Origin: Shewanella acanthi
GTDB lineage: Bacteria > Pseudomonadota > Gammaproteobacteria > Enterobacterales > Shewanellaceae
DNA: 64,000 bases
NCBI RefSeq assembly: GCF_019457475.1
Contig: NZ_CP080413.1
Location: 1,984,001-2,048,000 of the forward strand
Direction of reading: 5' to 3'
The translations under genes and the position numbers were made by a program. The notes under the pieces are model-generated. The model made no database searches, was not told the DNA's origin, and saw nothing but the letters and a program-made list of their open reading frames with translations. This document shows, one piece after another, positions 8,828 to 19,706 of the stretch. How positions within the stretch are numbered: position 1 is the stretch's first letter; each line of letters opens with the position of its first letter.

Positions 8828-10480
8828 TTGGCAATACATCAAAGGGCAGGACAAACCGCGAATCAGACGGATCTGGTGAATATTCCAAAACTGATGAGCC
8901 AATATTACAGTATTAAACCCAATGTGGATGATACTTCACAGCGCGTGACCTTTGGCACTTCGGGTCACCGTGGCAGTGCGCTGCTCGGCAGTTTTAACCA
9001 AGACCATATTTGGGCTATTGCCCAAGCCGTAGTGGATTATCGCCAATCGGCGAATATCGACGGCCCGCTGTTTTTAGGCATTGATACCCACGCGCTTTCC
9101 TACGCGGCCTATGTGTCTGCCATCGAAGTGCTTGCTGCCAATGGCGTAAAAGTCAAAATCCAACAGAACGATGGCTTTACCCCAACACCGGTAGTTTCTC
9201 ACGCGATCATTTGCGCTAACCGTGAAGCCAACATCACGGGTGATGTATTAAGTGATGGATTAATTATCACGCCGTCCCACAATCCGCCCCAAGATGGCGG
9301 GATTAAGTACAATCCTCCCCACGGTGGTCCTGCCGAAGGTAATATTACCGCGTGGATTGAGCAGCGTGCTAACGAGTACCTGCGTCAGGGGTTACAGGGC
9401 GTCAATAAACTTGGCTTTGGCGAAGCGATGGCCTCTGGCCATGTACAAGAAATCGACCTTATCACGCCCTATGTAAAGGATTTAGCAAATGTCGTCGATA
9501 TGCACTTGATTGCAGCGTCGAAGCTTAAGCTCGGAGTGGATCCGTTAGGCGGCTCTGGCATTCATTACTGGGCACCAATTGCGACACACTATGGCATCGA
9601 TATCACCCTAGTAAATGATAAAGTCGACCCAAGCTTTAGCTTTATGTCGCTGGATAAGGACGGCAAAATCCGTATGGATTGCTCTTCTCCCTACGCGATG
9701 GCTAGCCTTTTAGCCCATAAAGATGCCTTCGATTTGTGTGTGGGTAACGACCCCGACTACGACAGACACGGTATTGTGTGTCCTGGTACAGGCTTGATGG
9801 ATCCTAACCACTATCTGGCGGTGGCCATTGATTACCTGTTAACCCACAGACCGGATTGGAAAGACAGTCTAGCGATTGGTAAGACGCTGGTCTCGAGTGC
9901 GCTTATCGACAAGATTTGCGCTTTCCACGGTAAAACCCTGCTGGAAGTACCCGTCGGTTTTAAATGGTTTGTTGACGGTCTAGCTGAGTCGAGCATTGCC
10001 TTCGGTGGAGAAGAAAGTGCGGGCGCGGCTTTCCTTCGCCGTGATGGCACTACATGGTGCACGGACAAAGACGGCTTTATTTTGGTGTTGTTAGCTGCTG
10101 AAATGCTTGCAGTAACTGGCAAAACACCGGGTGAGCGTTATCAAGAATTAGTGGCGCAATTTGGCCGCAGTTACTACAAGCGAATCGACAGTCCAATCAG
10201 CCTTGAAAACAAAGCCAAATTTGCAAAACTCAACGCAGAGACCTTAGGTGCTTCCATGCTTGCGGGTGAGCAGATTGATGCTGTACTGACGCATGCTCCG
10301 GGTAACAATGCGGCGATTGGTGGCATTAAGGTAACCACGGCAAATGGTTGGTTTGCTGCACGCCCATCGGGCACTGAAGCCTTATTTAAGATTTATGGCG
10401 AAAGCTTTATCAGCGAGCAACACTTGGCAGACATTATCAGCGACGCACAAACCTTGATTGATAAGGCGCTCAGCGCTTAA
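8828..10480 (+). CDS. pgm: Phosphoglucomutase, alpha-D-glucose specific
   Basis: This enzyme interconverts glucose 1-phosphate and glucose 6-phosphate, feeding glycogen, UDP-glucose and rhamnose-nucleotide synthesis. The active-site serine loop is [11 protein letters not shown], the metal site DPDYDRHG, the sugar loop GGEESAGA and the distal phosphate site RPSGTE. I place the start at the TTG at 8828: it gives MAIHQRAGQ, matching E. coli Pgm, and AGGAG lies eight bases before it. The ATG at 8822 is in frame but only two bases after AGGAG. Length from TTG is 550 residues. Confidence 0.95.
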   Translation: MAIHQRAGQTANQTDLVNIPKLMSQYYSIKPNVDDTSQRVTFGTSGHRGSALLGSFNQDHIWAIAQAVVDYRQSANIDGPLFLGIDTHALSYAAYVSAIEVLAANGVKVKIQQNDGFTPTPVVSHAIICANREANITGDVLSDGLIITPSHNPPQDGGIKYNPPHGGPAEGNITAWIEQRANEYLRQGLQGVNKLGFGEAMASGHVQEIDLITPYVKDLANVVDMHLIAASKLKLGVDPLGGSGIHYWAPIATHYGIDITLVNDKVDPSFSFMSLDKDGKIRMDCSSPYAMASLLAHKDAFDLCVGNDPDYDRHGIVCPGTGLMDPNHYLAVAIDYLLTHRPDWKDSLAIGKTLVSSALIDKICAFHGKTLLEVPVGFKWFVDGLAESSIAFGGEESAGAAFLRRDGTTWCTDKDGFILVLLAAEMLAVTGKTPGERYQELVAQFGRSYYKRIDSPISLENKAKFAKLNAETLGASMLAGEQIDAVLTHAPGNNAAIGGIKVTTANGWFAARPSGTEALFKIYGESFISEQHLADIISDAQTLIDKALSA

Positions 10481-10506
10481 TAAAGCGAATAACCCACATT
10501 AGCTAC

Positions 10507-10536
10507 AAAAAACGCACTCAATGAGTGCGTTTTTTG
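10507..10536 (+). terminator. Intrinsic terminator after pgm
   Basis: AAAAAACGCACTC, a three-base centre and its exact complement form a 13-bp stem ending in a T run. The symmetric A and T tracts let it work from either side, also serving the converging msrA. Confidence 0.88.
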
Positions 10537-10586
10537 TTTGAGTGATTTGGGCGTTAAATTGAAAAACTTAATCCAAGTAATCCCGA

Positions 10587-11066
10587 TTAATACTCGATAT
10601 GACAGCTTGGTAAGTTGTTCTTATCAATGTAATTCTGGTGGTATTCTTCGGCGATGTGGAATTGTTGCAAGGGTACAATTTCAGTCACGATATGGCGAAG
10701 CCCCCAACGACCCGAACGGGCGAAGGCCAATTTTGAGGCTTCGGCAGCGGCTTTTTGTTCACGGTCATGGAAGAAAATGGTGCTGCGGTATTGAGTACCA
10801 ATGTCACCACCTTGCATATTTAATGTCGTTGGGTTGTGGTTTTTCCAAAAAACATCTAGCAGCTCATCATAGGAGACAACCGCAGGGTCAAATTCCACTT
10901 GTACCACTTCGGCGTGGCCCGTCTTACCCTTTTTCACTTCTTCATAGGTGGTCGCTTCATTGTTGCCACCCATGTAGCCGCAGGTTGCGTTTAGCACACC
11001 GTTTACTTGTCTGAAGAAATACTCTACGCCCCAAAAACAACCGGCACCAAAAGTTGCTAACGCCAT
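10587..11066 (-). CDS. msrA: Peptide methionine sulfoxide reductase A
   Basis: MsrA reduces the S epimer of methionine sulfoxide in proteins. The catalytic motif GAGCFWGVEY has Cys10 and lies at the very N-terminus, followed by GYMGGN, TGHAEVVQVEFDP and QYRSTIFFHD. The tail carries another Cys (NLPSCHIEY) that may act as resolving cysteine. At 159 residues it is the short form without N-terminal extension, so it is cytoplasmic. Confidence 0.95.
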   Translation of the reverse strand: MALATFGAGCFWGVEYFFRQVNGVLNATCGYMGGNNEATTYEEVKKGKTGHAEVVQVEFDPAVVSYDELLDVFWKNHNPTTLNMQGGDIGTQYRSTIFFHDREQKAAAEASKLAFARSGRWGLRHIVTEIVPLQQFHIAEEYHQNYIDKNNLPSCHIEY

Positions 11067-11352
11067 GATAAATCCTAATAGATGTCTAGATGGCTGAAGA
11101 TTGTGTGCAAACTTGGCATTAAAAGCAAGTCCTCTGATAAGATTTAGGGGAAATCTGGCATGATTTGGTCAAATTTTCTCAATAGTGAATTGAAGTTTGG
11201 GATGATATCGCTTGAAGTTCGACCACTGTGGGCATGCTGGCATTAAAACTTATGCTAGTATGAAGGCGCTTTAGGGCGGGAGATAAAGGCGCGGTGGTAA
11301 CCCGTTTGTCGCATTTTCCTGCTTTTAACACGATAGGATGAAGGAGAAATCA

Positions 11353-12387
11353 GTGTTACAAGCTCTAATCGATTCAAAGGATTTTCTTGCGCTTACCCTT
11401 GCCCACCCAGAATCCTTGGGTGAAGGTTTTAGTTACGCACTCTCAAATCAGACCCAAGTTGAAGTGTGGGATACGGGCGTCATCGTATTTGAACCCCATT
11501 TGCCATTAGGTAAGGACATCATTTTGTCGTGCGGTGTGCATGGCAACGAAACCGCGCCGATAGAGTTATGTAATGGCCTCATTAAGGCCATCCTCGAAGA
11601 GAAAATTGAGGTTAAACACCGAACCCTGTTTATTATTGGCAATCCTCTAGCCATCAATAATGGCACCCGCATTATCGATGAAAATATGAATCGCCTGTTT
11701 AGTGGCGAACATTCCAATGCCCCAGGTCTTGTTAACCCTGAACGTATTCGTGCCCAAAAACTCGAAGCCTATGTCAGCCGCTTTTTTACTAGGGCTGTCC
11801 AATCTAAGCAGCGCATTCATTACGATTTACATACGGCGATGCGGGCATCAAAACATGAAAAGTTTGCTATTTATCCTTACCGGCCTGGCAGGGCTTACAG
11901 CGGTGAACAAATGATGTTTTTGGCCGCAAGCGGCGTTGATACGATTTTGTTCCACCATGAACCCACCACGACTTTTAGTTACTTCTCTTCTGCAGAATTT
12001 GGCGCCGACGCCTTTACCATCGAGCTTGGTAAAGTGTATCCCATGGGGCAGAACGATATGACTCGCTTTATTGCGGCTAAGGATATGTTTACTCGGTTAA
12101 TTACGGATTATCCATTAGATCTTGAAGCCTACAATCCCACTAAGCTTCATCTTTATCAGGTGTATCGGGTGATCAATAAACATTTCGATGATTTTGAATT
12201 TACCTTTGCAACTGATGTTGAAAATTTTCGCAGTTTCCCTAAAGGTTTTGTACTCGCTCACGAGGGCGGAAATGCCATCAAAGTGGAGCAGGAATTTGAG
12301 GCAATTGTGTTCCCAAATGCCAAAGTACCCATTGGAAATCGAACGGTCATCTGTTTAATTCCCCCCAAAAACCTCGATATTCAATAG
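11353..12387 (+). CDS. astE: Succinylglutamate desuccinylase
   Basis: AstE hydrolyses N-succinylglutamate to succinate and glutamate, the last step of the arginine succinyltransferase pathway. It belongs to the AstE/aspartoacylase zinc hydrolases: [10 protein letters not shown] supplies His and Glu ligands, and [10 protein letters not shown] a further His. The frame opens at an ATG at 11338, but AAGGAG lies inside that extension, six bases before the GTG at 11353, which yields [12 protein letters not shown] take the GTG. The other ast genes are not in the window. Confidence 0.93.
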   Translation: MLQALIDSKDFLALTLAHPESLGEGFSYALSNQTQVEVWDTGVIVFEPHLPLGKDIILSCGVHGNETAPIELCNGLIKAILEEKIEVKHRTLFIIGNPLAINNGTRIIDENMNRLFSGEHSNAPGLVNPERIRAQKLEAYVSRFFTRAVQSKQRIHYDLHTAMRASKHEKFAIYPYRPGRAYSGEQMMFLAASGVDTILFHHEPTTTFSYFSSAEFGADAFTIELGKVYPMGQNDMTRFIAAKDMFTRLITDYPLDLEAYNPTKLHLYQVYRVINKHFDDFEFTFATDVENFRSFPKGFVLAHEGGNAIKVEQEFEAIVFPNAKVPIGNRTVICLIPPKNLDIQ

Positions 12388-12461
12388 GTTTGTAAAGCAA
12401 TTTATACAAGTGCTAAGGGGATTAGTTGTGCCTAGGGGTAGGTTAATAGCTTGATAGCAGG

Positions 12462-12477
12462 TTTACGTTTACGTAAA
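12462..12477. promoter_or_regulatory. Palindromic operator candidate upstream of bkd operon
   Basis: TTTACGTTTACGTAAA has seven-base arms (TTTACGT/ACGTAAA) around two bases. A good -10 (TATAAT, 12496-12501) lies downstream, 44 bases before bkdA1. Branched-chain amino acid genes in Shewanella are known to be controlled by the MerR-type regulator LiuR, which is my guess for the binder. Confidence 0.45.
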
Positions 12478-12544
12478 GTTTGCGCAGCATATTCGTATAA
12501 TTTGGCCGCCCCTTTGGTGACCAACGAAACAACAAGAGCACAAT

Positions 12545-13723
12545 ATGAGCAAAGCAACACTCAACACTGAAACAGTGCACCGTGTCGGCTTCTTGGATAA
12601 GGCATCTCTTCATATTCCTATCCTTCGAATTCTACAAGCAGATGGCACTACCTACGAAACCGCGGTTTTGCCTGTTATAGATGAAGCCTTAGCCACAAAG
12701 ATTTACGATACCTGTGTATTCACACGGGTGCTAGACGAACGTATGTTAGGCGCCCAGCGCCAGGGACGCATCAGCTTCTACATGACCTGTACCGGTGAGG
12801 AAGCGGCAGTGGTGGGCAGTGTTGCCGCCCTCGATCCTGAAGATGTTATCCTAGCTCAATACCGTGAACACGCCGCCTTACGTTACCGCGGTTTCACGAC
12901 AGATCAGTTTATGAACCAGATGTTCAGCAACGAGAAGGATCTGGGTAAAGGCCGTCAAATGCCAATCCATTACGGCTGTGCGGCACTTAACTATCAAACG
13001 ATTTCATCGCCACTGGCCACCCAAATCCCACAGGCGACTGGTGTGGGTTACAGCCTGAAATTGCAGGGAAAACGTAATGTTGCCATGTGCTATTTCGGTG
13101 AAGGCGCGGCATCGGAAGGAGACTTCCATGCGGGCATGAACATGGCTGCGGTATTAAAATGTCCAGTGATTTTCTTCTGCCGTAACAACGGTTATGCCAT
13201 CTCGACGCCAACCGATGAACAGTTTGCCGGTAACGGTATCGCCAGTCGCGGTGTCGGTTACGGTATGCACACCATCCGTGTCGACGGTAACGACATGTTA
13301 GCTGTGCTGGCTGCAACTCAACAGGCCCGAGCTTATGCGATTGAGCATAACGCGCCAGTATTAATCGAAGCCATGACCTATCGCCTTGGTGCTCACTCAT
13401 CCTCAGACGACCCATCGGGTTACCGCTCTAAGGATGAAGAAGCCAAATGGCAACAACACGATCCGGTTAAACGCTTCAAATTATGGTTAATCAACAAAGG
13501 TTGGTTAAGCGACGCCGATGACGTCAAACTCTTTGAGAAGTACCGTGAAGAAGTGCTCTCTGCAGTGAAAGTGGCTGAAAAGCTGCCCGTTCCTAAGCTG
13601 GATGAGATTATCGCCGATGTGTATGACACACCAACCCCAATCCTGAAAAAGCAATTGGCGGAACTTAAAGAACACATCAACAAATATCCGCAATCTTATC
13701 CCAAAAGTGCAGGGAGACTATAA
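12545..13723 (+). CDS. bkdA1: Branched-chain 2-oxoacid dehydrogenase E1 alpha subunit
   Basis: This subunit decarboxylates the 2-oxo acids of Val, Leu and Ile with thiamine diphosphate. The TPP motif starts at GEGAASEGDFH and ends in CRNNGYAIS. Upstream, RQGRISFYMTCTGEEAA and MPIHYG match E1 alpha proteins of the Bkd type. At 392 residues it is full length. It leads a three-gene operon; the next gene starts three bases after its stop. Confidence 0.95.
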   Translation: MSKATLNTETVHRVGFLDKASLHIPILRILQADGTTYETAVLPVIDEALATKIYDTCVFTRVLDERMLGAQRQGRISFYMTCTGEEAAVVGSVAALDPEDVILAQYREHAALRYRGFTTDQFMNQMFSNEKDLGKGRQMPIHYGCAALNYQTISSPLATQIPQATGVGYSLKLQGKRNVAMCYFGEGAASEGDFHAGMNMAAVLKCPVIFFCRNNGYAISTPTDEQFAGNGIASRGVGYGMHTIRVDGNDMLAVLAATQQARAYAIEHNAPVLIEAMTYRLGAHSSSDDPSGYRSKDEEAKWQQHDPVKRFKLWLINKGWLSDADDVKLFEKYREEVLSAVKVAEKLPVPKLDEIIADVYDTPTPILKKQLAELKEHINKYPQSYPKSAGRL

Positions 13724-13726
13724 GCC

Positions 13727-14704
13727 GTGCCAGAAATGAATATGTTACAGGCCGTCAATGAGGCCTTATCCATCGCGATGCAATCGGATGATCGTATGGT
13801 AGTGTTCGGTGAAGACGTAGGCCACTTCGGTGGTGTATTCCGTGCAACTTCGGGCCTTCAAGAAAAGTTTGGCCGCGATCGCTGTTTTAACACGCCGCTG
13901 ACCGAACAAGGTATTGCGGGGTTTGCTAACGGTTTAGCCTCAAACGGCATGACCGCCGTGGCCGAAATTCAGTTTGCCGATTATATCTTCCCTGCGTTTG
14001 ACCAAATCGTGAACGAAGCAGCCAAGTTCCGTTACCGCAGCGGTAATGAATTCAACGTGGGCAGCTTAGTGTTCCGTACCCCTTATGGTGGCGGGATTGC
14101 AGGTGGTCATTATCATTCGCAATCGCCAGAAGCCTACTTTACTCAAACCCCTGGGTTAAAAGTGGTTGTGCCACGTAACCCAGAGCAGGCAAAAGGGCTG
14201 TTATTAGCGTCAATTCGCGATAAAAACCCCGTGGTGTTTTTCGAGCCTAAGCGCTTATACCGCGCATCGGTGGGCGAAGTGCCTGCTGGCGATTATGAAA
14301 TTGAGCTGGGTAAAGCAGAAGTGGTTCGCGAAGGTAAAGACATTACCTTAGTGGCTTGGGGCGCACAGATGGAAATCGTCGAAAAGGCCGCAGAGATGGC
14401 GGCAAAAGAAGGCATTTCCTGTGAAATTATTGACCTTCGCACCCTCGCACCTTGGGATGCGGATACCATTGCCGATTCGGTGAAGAAAACAGGTCGCTTA
14501 CTGATTAACCACGAAGCACCGTTAACTGGTGGTTTTGCCGGTGAAATCGCCGCCACGATTCAGCAGGAATGTTTCCTGTATCTGGAATCACCCATTAGCC
14601 GTGTATGTGGTCTTGATACCCCATACCCGCTGGTTCATGAAAAAGAATACATGCCAGATGCACTCAAGACCTTTGAAGCCATCAAGGCCTCGGTTAACTT
14701 CTAG
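13727..14704 (+). CDS. bkdA2: Branched-chain 2-oxoacid dehydrogenase E1 beta subunit
   Basis: This is the beta chain of the E1 heterotetramer. It opens with [15 protein letters not shown] and [11 protein letters not shown], the standard E1 beta start, then [29 protein letters not shown] and RTPYGGG. The start is GTG at 13727, with GGGAG about eight bases upstream inside the end of bkdA1. At 325 residues it has the usual length. Confidence 0.95.
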   Translation: MPEMNMLQAVNEALSIAMQSDDRMVVFGEDVGHFGGVFRATSGLQEKFGRDRCFNTPLTEQGIAGFANGLASNGMTAVAEIQFADYIFPAFDQIVNEAAKFRYRSGNEFNVGSLVFRTPYGGGIAGGHYHSQSPEAYFTQTPGLKVVVPRNPEQAKGLLLASIRDKNPVVFFEPKRLYRASVGEVPAGDYEIELGKAEVVREGKDITLVAWGAQMEIVEKAAEMAAKEGISCEIIDLRTLAPWDADTIADSVKKTGRLLINHEAPLTGGFAGEIAATIQQECFLYLESPISRVCGLDTPYPLVHEKEYMPDALKTFEAIKASVNF

Positions 14705-14713
14705 GAGTCCGCA

Positions 14714-16318
14714 ATGATTAAAGATTTTATTTTGCCGGACATTGGTGAAGGCGTAGTTGAGTGTGAACTGGTTGAATGGCTGGTGAGTGAAGGCGATACT
14801 ATCGTTGAAGACCAACCGATTGCCGATGTGATGACGGATAAAGCACTTGTGCAAATTCCAGCACCCTTTGGTGGTGTGGTGACCAAGCTTTATTACGCAA
14901 AGGGCGATATCGCTAAGGTTCACGCACCACTTTATGCTGTTCAGATTGAAGCCGAAGAAGGGGCGGCTGTTGAAACCGCACAAGCTCCTACCAATGTCGT
15001 TGCAGCAAGCTCTGCCAGCCAAATTGAAGAATTCCTGCTGCCAGATATCGGTGAAGGTATTGTTGAATGTGAGCTGGTCGATTGGTTAGTAAGTGAAGGC
15101 GATGTCGTGGTTGAAGATCAACCCATTGCCGATGTAATGACGGATAAAGCGTTAGTGCAAATTCCGGCCATTAAGGGCGGAAAAATTGTTAAGCTGCATT
15201 ACCGTAAGGGCCAGTTAGCCAAGGTTCATGCGCCCCTGTTTGCCATTGAAGTTGCGATTGAAGTCGAAGGTTCTGCCGAAAGTGTTGCCGCTGTGCAAGC
15301 ATCAACAAGTACTTGTGCGCTGCAATCGGCTAACAGTGATGCAGCTGTACAAGTACGCTCGGGTAAAGCATTAGCAAGCCCTGCGGTTCGCCGTATGGCG
15401 CGCTCATTAGATATCGATTTAAGCCTCGTGCCAGGTAGTGGCAAACATGGCCGGGTTTATAAGGAAGATATCACTCGCTTCCAATCCCATGGCGCTGCAG
15501 CGCAGCCAAATGTGATGCCAACGCCCGTGGCAGCGGCAGTAAATATCGCGGTTAATACGAATGCGACCAATACTAATGTGGCTGTTGCGTCAAGCCCTGT
15601 GGCAACTCAAGTTGGCGATATCGTTGAGCCAATTCGCGGCGTCAAAGCGGTGATGGCAAAGATGATGGTGGAATCGGTATCGACCATTCCACACTTTACT
15701 TACTGCGAAGAGTTCGATTTAACCGATTTGGTTGCGCTGCGTGAAAGCATGAAAGCCAAGTATTCATCGGATGAAGTTAAGTTAACCATGATGCCGTTCT
15801 TTATGAAGGCAATGTCATTGGCACTCACGCAGTTCCCGGTGATGAATAGCCAAGTAAACAGCGATTGCACGGAATTGACATACAAGTCTCGCCACAACAT
15901 CGGTATGGCAGTGGACTCGAAGGTGGGATTGTTAGTGCCAAACGTGAAAGATGTTCAGAATAAGAGCATTCTTGAGGTGGCTGCGGAAATCACCCGCTTA
16001 ACCAATGCTGCCCGTAGTGGCCGAGTGGCGCCAGCGGATCTTAAAGAAGGCACCATTTCAATTTCGAATATCGGAGCCTTAGGTGGAACGATTGCAACAC
16101 CTATCATTAATAAGCCGGAAGTTGCGATTGTTGCCTTAGGTAAATTGCAAACCCTGCCGCGTTTTAATGCGAAGGGCGAAGTTGAAGCCCGTCAGATCAT
16201 GCAAGTCAGCTGGTCAGGGGATCACCGCGTGATTGACGGTGGTACTATTGCCCGTTTCTGCAACCTGTGGAAACAGTACCTTGAGCAGCCACAGGACATG
16301 CTGTTAGCCATGCGCTAA
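14714..16318 (+). CDS. bkdB: Dihydrolipoyl transacylase (E2) with two lipoyl domains
   Basis: E2 carries the acyl group on lipoyl-lysine and transfers it to CoA. Two lipoyl domains are present, each with DVMTDKALVQIPA; the modified lysines are about residues 43 and 145. An E1/E3-binding domain follows (ASPAVRRMARSLDIDLSLV). The catalytic acyltransferase domain has the His motif SGDHRVIDGGT near the C-terminus. At 534 residues it is longer than single-lipoyl Bkd E2 because of the duplicated domain, common in Shewanella and relatives. No lipoamide dehydrogenase gene follows, so E3 must come from another locus. Confidence 0.95.
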   Translation: MIKDFILPDIGEGVVECELVEWLVSEGDTIVEDQPIADVMTDKALVQIPAPFGGVVTKLYYAKGDIAKVHAPLYAVQIEAEEGAAVETAQAPTNVVAASSASQIEEFLLPDIGEGIVECELVDWLVSEGDVVVEDQPIADVMTDKALVQIPAIKGGKIVKLHYRKGQLAKVHAPLFAIEVAIEVEGSAESVAAVQASTSTCALQSANSDAAVQVRSGKALASPAVRRMARSLDIDLSLVPGSGKHGRVYKEDITRFQSHGAAAQPNVMPTPVAAAVNIAVNTNATNTNVAVASSPVATQVGDIVEPIRGVKAVMAKMMVESVSTIPHFTYCEEFDLTDLVALRESMKAKYSSDEVKLTMMPFFMKAMSLALTQFPVMNSQVNSDCTELTYKSRHNIGMAVDSKVGLLVPNVKDVQNKSILEVAAEITRLTNAARSGRVAPADLKEGTISISNIGALGGTIATPIINKPEVAIVALGKLQTLPRFNAKGEVEARQIMQVSWSGDHRVIDGGTIARFCNLWKQYLEQPQDMLLAMR

Positions 16319-16352
16319 CAGCCTGTCAGCGGATGCTTACAGTCACTCAGTT

Positions 16353-16382
16353 AAAAAAGGACGCAATTTAGCGTCCTTTTTT
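16353..16382 (+). terminator. Intrinsic terminator after bkd operon
   Basis: AAAAAAGGACGC and GCGTCCTTTTTT pair around a short AATTTA loop, 35 bases past the bkdB stop. Confidence 0.88.
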
Positions 16383-16462
16383 ATTTGCAAGGCATAAATG
16401 GGTTAATCTTTTGTGCTCAATTACGTATAATCCGCGGACATTGTTATCCCGATGGATGTGTT

Positions 16463-17545
16463 ATGAGCCAGTCAGCACCAATTCAATTTGCCCCTAAAAT
16501 CGAAACGATGGATTACCCGTTTCCACCTAAGCCTGTTCCACTGTCTGACGCCGAAAAGGCGGATTACAAGGCACGCATTAAACAGCTGCTAATTGAAAAA
16601 GATGCGGTATTAGTTGCCCATTACTATACCGATCCTGAAATTCAAGCCCTCGCAGAAGAAACTGGTGGCTGTGTATCGGACTCATTAGAAATGGCGCGTT
16701 TTGGCCGCGATCATCCTGCTAAAACGTTAATTGTTGCTGGCGTTAAATTCATGGGCGAAACAGCCAAAATTTTGAGTCCAGAAAAAACCATTCTCATGCC
16801 GACACTGGAAGCGACCTGTTCACTCGACTTAGGTTGCCCGATTGATAAGTTCAGTGAGTTCTGCGACGCGCACCCTGATCATACCGTTGTGGTCTATGCC
16901 AACACTTCTGCCGCAGTAAAAGCACGCGCCGATTGGGTGGTCACCTCTAGTATCGCTTTAGAAATCGTGGAGCATTTAGAAAGTGAAGGTAAAAAAATCA
17001 TTTGGGGGCCAGACCGTCATTTAGGCAGTTATATCGCCAAACAAACGGGCGCCGAAATGTTGATGTGGCAGGGTGATTGTATTGTTCACGACGAATTTAA
17101 AGCCAATGCGCTGCGTGATTTAAAGCGCGTTTACCCAGATGCGGCAATTCTGGTTCATCCTGAATCACCCGCAAGTGTGGTGGCCATGGCCGATGCGGTG
17201 GGCTCGACCAGCCAACTGATTAAAGCGGCGCAAACCATGGACAATGAACGCTTTATCGTGGCAACCGATCGCGGTATTTTCTACAAAATGCAGCAGGCCG
17301 CACCGGGTAAAATCTTGATTGAAGCCCCAACTGGCGGTAATGGCGCGACATGTAAGAGCTGTGCTCATTGCCCTTGGATGGCGATGAATGGCCTAAAAGC
17401 CATCGAAGCTTCATTAAGCGACAGCGATAAAAGTACCCACGAAATTTTTGTCGATGAAGCATTACGAGTACAAGCGTTAATTCCGCTAACCCGCATGCTC
17501 GATTTTGCAAAAACATTGAATATGAAAGTGAAGGGCAACGCTTAA
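16463..17545 (+). CDS. nadA: Quinolinate synthase A
   Basis: NadA condenses iminoaspartate with dihydroxyacetone phosphate to make quinolinate for NAD. The 4Fe-4S ligands are visible as Cys in [12 protein letters not shown], in the middle (WQGDCIVH) and in [33 protein letters not shown] is the conserved N-terminal site. The open frame extends back to 16385, but [14 protein letters not shown] at 16463 is the family start. It is a single-gene unit between terminators. At 360 residues it is full length. Confidence 0.95.
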   Translation: MSQSAPIQFAPKIETMDYPFPPKPVPLSDAEKADYKARIKQLLIEKDAVLVAHYYTDPEIQALAEETGGCVSDSLEMARFGRDHPAKTLIVAGVKFMGETAKILSPEKTILMPTLEATCSLDLGCPIDKFSEFCDAHPDHTVVVYANTSAAVKARADWVVTSSIALEIVEHLESEGKKIIWGPDRHLGSYIAKQTGAEMLMWQGDCIVHDEFKANALRDLKRVYPDAAILVHPESPASVVAMADAVGSTSQLIKAAQTMDNERFIVATDRGIFYKMQQAAPGKILIEAPTGGNGATCKSCAHCPWMAMNGLKAIEASLSDSDKSTHEIFVDEALRVQALIPLTRMLDFAKTLNMKVKGNA

Positions 17546-17578
17546 TTTCTGCCTTCGGTAAAGCTTACATTTCATCAT

Positions 17579-17610
17579 TAAAATCCCTGCCACATGGCGG
17601 GGATTTTTTT
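17579..17610 (+). terminator. Intrinsic terminator after nadA
   Basis: AATCCCTGCC and GGCGGGGATT pair with one G-T wobble around a four-base loop and run into seven T residues. Confidence 0.85.
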
Positions 17611-17788
17611 GCCATTGTAGAGGCGAAGTATCCATATTCGGCATACTACAGCCAAGTAGGAGGATATTGAATATTAAGCATAATGAAAAATAACTGTCTT
17701 TTTACTAACCTAGTCTGTGCTGTTAGCTTAAATTTGCTATAACTAAGCACGAAGTATCGCAATGTACAGTGTTAAATCAATCTCATAG

Positions 17789-17853
17789 AGAGCTGAGCTA
17801 TAGAGCTGAGCTATAGAGCTGGGCTATAGAGCTGGGCTAGAGAGAACTAAGCC
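17789..17853. repeat. 13-bp tandem repeat before sodC
   Basis: Four consecutive 13-base units (agagctgagctat twice, agagctgggctat, agagctgggctag) are followed by a degenerate fifth, agagaactaagcc. The array ends directly at the sodC ribosome-binding region, so it lies in the leader or core promoter. Copy number could vary by slippage. Confidence 0.85.
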
Positions 17854-17865
17854 ATGGAGAAGGGT

Positions 17866-18378
17866 ATGAAAAAAATGATGTTATTGCTTGCATCTATGTC
17901 GGCCACAAGTGCTTTTGCCGATGTCAGCGTACAAATGAATCTTGTTAACGATAAAGGGGTAGCGGACAGTGTTGGCCAAGTTACTATCTCAGAATCAAAA
18001 TATGGTGTGGTGTTTACGCCATCATTAAAAGGCTTAACCCCGGGATTACATGGTTTCCATCTACATGAAAATGGAAGCTGTGATCCTAAGGAAAAGGACG
18101 GAAAAATTGTACCTGCAGGCGCTGCAGGGGGCCATTATGATCCCGCTGCGACGAAAACCCACAGTACGCCTTGGGGAGAAGGTCACTTAGGCGATCTGCC
18201 ACCATTATTTATCGATGCTGACGGCGCGGGTAATCAGGCTGTGTTGGCTCCAAGGTTGAAAATGAGTGACCTAAAAGGCCATGCAATTATGTTCCACGCG
18301 GGCGGTGATAACCATTCCGATCATCCTGCGCCTTTAGGTGGTGGCGGTGCACGTGTGGCCTGCGGTATTATCAATTGA
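17866..18378 (+). CDS. sodC: Periplasmic Cu/Zn superoxide dismutase
   Basis: SodC dismutates superoxide in the periplasm. A signal peptide ([18 protein letters not shown]) ends the N-terminus. Metal ligands are seen in [18 protein letters not shown] and the zinc loop His residues, and [11 protein letters not shown] supplies the last His. The two Cys (GSCDP, ARVACG) form the usual disulfide. I chose the ATG at 17866, which has GGAG six bases upstream; an in-frame ATG at 17854 overlaps that site. At 170 residues it is the normal length. Confidence 0.93.
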   Translation: MKKMMLLLASMSATSAFADVSVQMNLVNDKGVADSVGQVTISESKYGVVFTPSLKGLTPGLHGFHLHENGSCDPKEKDGKIVPAGAAGGHYDPAATKTHSTPWGEGHLGDLPPLFIDADGAGNQAVLAPRLKMSDLKGHAIMFHAGGDNHSDHPAPLGGGGARVACGIIN

Positions 18379-18451
18379 TATAGCCTTGGTCATCTGCCCG
18401 TGCAGAATGTTAGGTTTCGATATTACTGTTAACGAATTAATGATTGGCTCA

Positions 18452-18484
18452 GTAAAAAAAGCCCCGCAATTGCGGGGCTTTTAA
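18452..18484. terminator. Bidirectional terminator between sodC and gapA
   Basis: AAAAAAAGCCCCGCAATTGCGGGGCTTTT is a near-perfect palindrome with a GC core flanked by A and T tracts, lying between converging genes. Confidence 0.88.
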
Positions 18485-18498
18485 ATTAATTGGAATGA

Positions 18499-19509
18499 TT
18501 ACTTGGCATTCATCAGGGCAACCGCGTTATCTAACATACGGTTACTGAATCCCCACTCGTTATCGTACCATGCCATCACTTTCACTAAGCGACCGTTAAC
18601 ACGGGTTTGCGTCGCATCGAAGTTAGAAGAGTAGGCGTTGTGGTTAAAATCGATAGAGACTAATGGCTCTTTATTTACGGCTAGCACTTCACTCAGCGGT
18701 GATTGGCTCGCAGCGCGCTCGATGATTTCATTGATTTCTTCAACTGTGGTGTCGCGCGCAGCGATGAATGATAAGTCAACTAGAGAGACGTTTACTGTCG
18801 GTACACGTACCGCTAAACCGTCAAATTTACCTTGTAGTTCTGGGACGACAAGACCTACTGCTGCAGCAGCACCTGTCTTTGTTGGGATCATCGACAGCGC
18901 CGCGGCACGGGCACGTCGTAAATCAGTGTGGTAAACGTCTGATAAACGTTGATCGTTTGTGTAAGCGTGGATAGTGGTCATCAGACCCGATTCAATACCA
19001 ATCTCGTCGTTTAACGGTTTAGCGAAAGGTGCTAAACAGTTAGTGGTACAAGAAGCATTTGAAATCACAGTCATATCAGCAGTTAACACATCGTTGTTCA
19101 CACCGTAAACCACAGTTGCATCGACGTTTTTACCTGGAGCAGAGATGATGACTTTTTTTGCTCCTGCATTGATATGGGGTTGTACGGATTCTTTTGATGT
19201 GAAGATACCGGTACATTCAAAAACCACATCCACTTGCAGTTCAGACCAAGGTAATTTACCCGGATCACGTTCTTGGAAAGTCAGAATCTTGTCGCCATTA
19301 ACATAAATCGCTTCACCGTCATGGTCTACTTTCGCATTGAAGCGACCATGCACTGAATCGTACTTGGTTAAGTGTGCGTTGATGGAAGCATCGCCTAAAT
19401 CGTTGATTGCAACAATTTTGATTGGGTATGCTTTTTCACTTTCATACAGAGCACGCAGTACGTTTCTACCGATACGGCCATAGCCGTTAATTGCTACACG
19501 GATAGTCAT
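18499..19509 (-). CDS. gapA: Glyceraldehyde-3-phosphate dehydrogenase, standard GapA type
   Basis: This NAD-dependent enzyme oxidises glyceraldehyde 3-phosphate in glycolysis. NAD binding is seen in [17 protein letters not shown] and the active-site Cys in [28 protein letters not shown] and [17 protein letters not shown] complete the family. At 336 residues it is canonical. A second, much longer GAPDH homologue starts at 20807 on the other strand, with one gene between them. Confidence 0.95.
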   Translation of the reverse strand: MTIRVAINGYGRIGRNVLRALYESEKAYPIKIVAINDLGDASINAHLTKYDSVHGRFNAKVDHDGEAIYVNGDKILTFQERDPGKLPWSELQVDVVFECTGIFTSKESVQPHINAGAKKVIISAPGKNVDATVVYGVNNDVLTADMTVISNASCTTNCLAPFAKPLNDEIGIESGLMTTIHAYTNDQRLSDVYHTDLRRARAAALSMIPTKTGAAAAVGLVVPELQGKFDGLAVRVPTVNVSLVDLSFIAARDTTVEEINEIIERAASQSPLSEVLAVNKEPLVSIDFNHNAYSSNFDATQTRVNGRLVKVMAWYDNEWGFSNRMLDNAVALMNAK

Positions 19510-19706
19510 CTCATATCCCTCGGGTGATTATAGAATTCAATTGGTAGTAAAATTACCAAACTGACAGATATCGTCAAGTTAAATCGGCGATTTTGCCCAG
19601 TATTAGTTAACAAAACCCTTAATTCTTTTACATAGGCCGCAAAATTGCCATTATTGCAAGAAATTTGGATGAAAAATTACAAGATGGTAAACATCTTGCC
19701 CTGCGC

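Noticed and set aside
17789..17853. CRISPR array
   Set aside because: The repeats are contiguous 13-mers without spacers; no cas genes are in the window.
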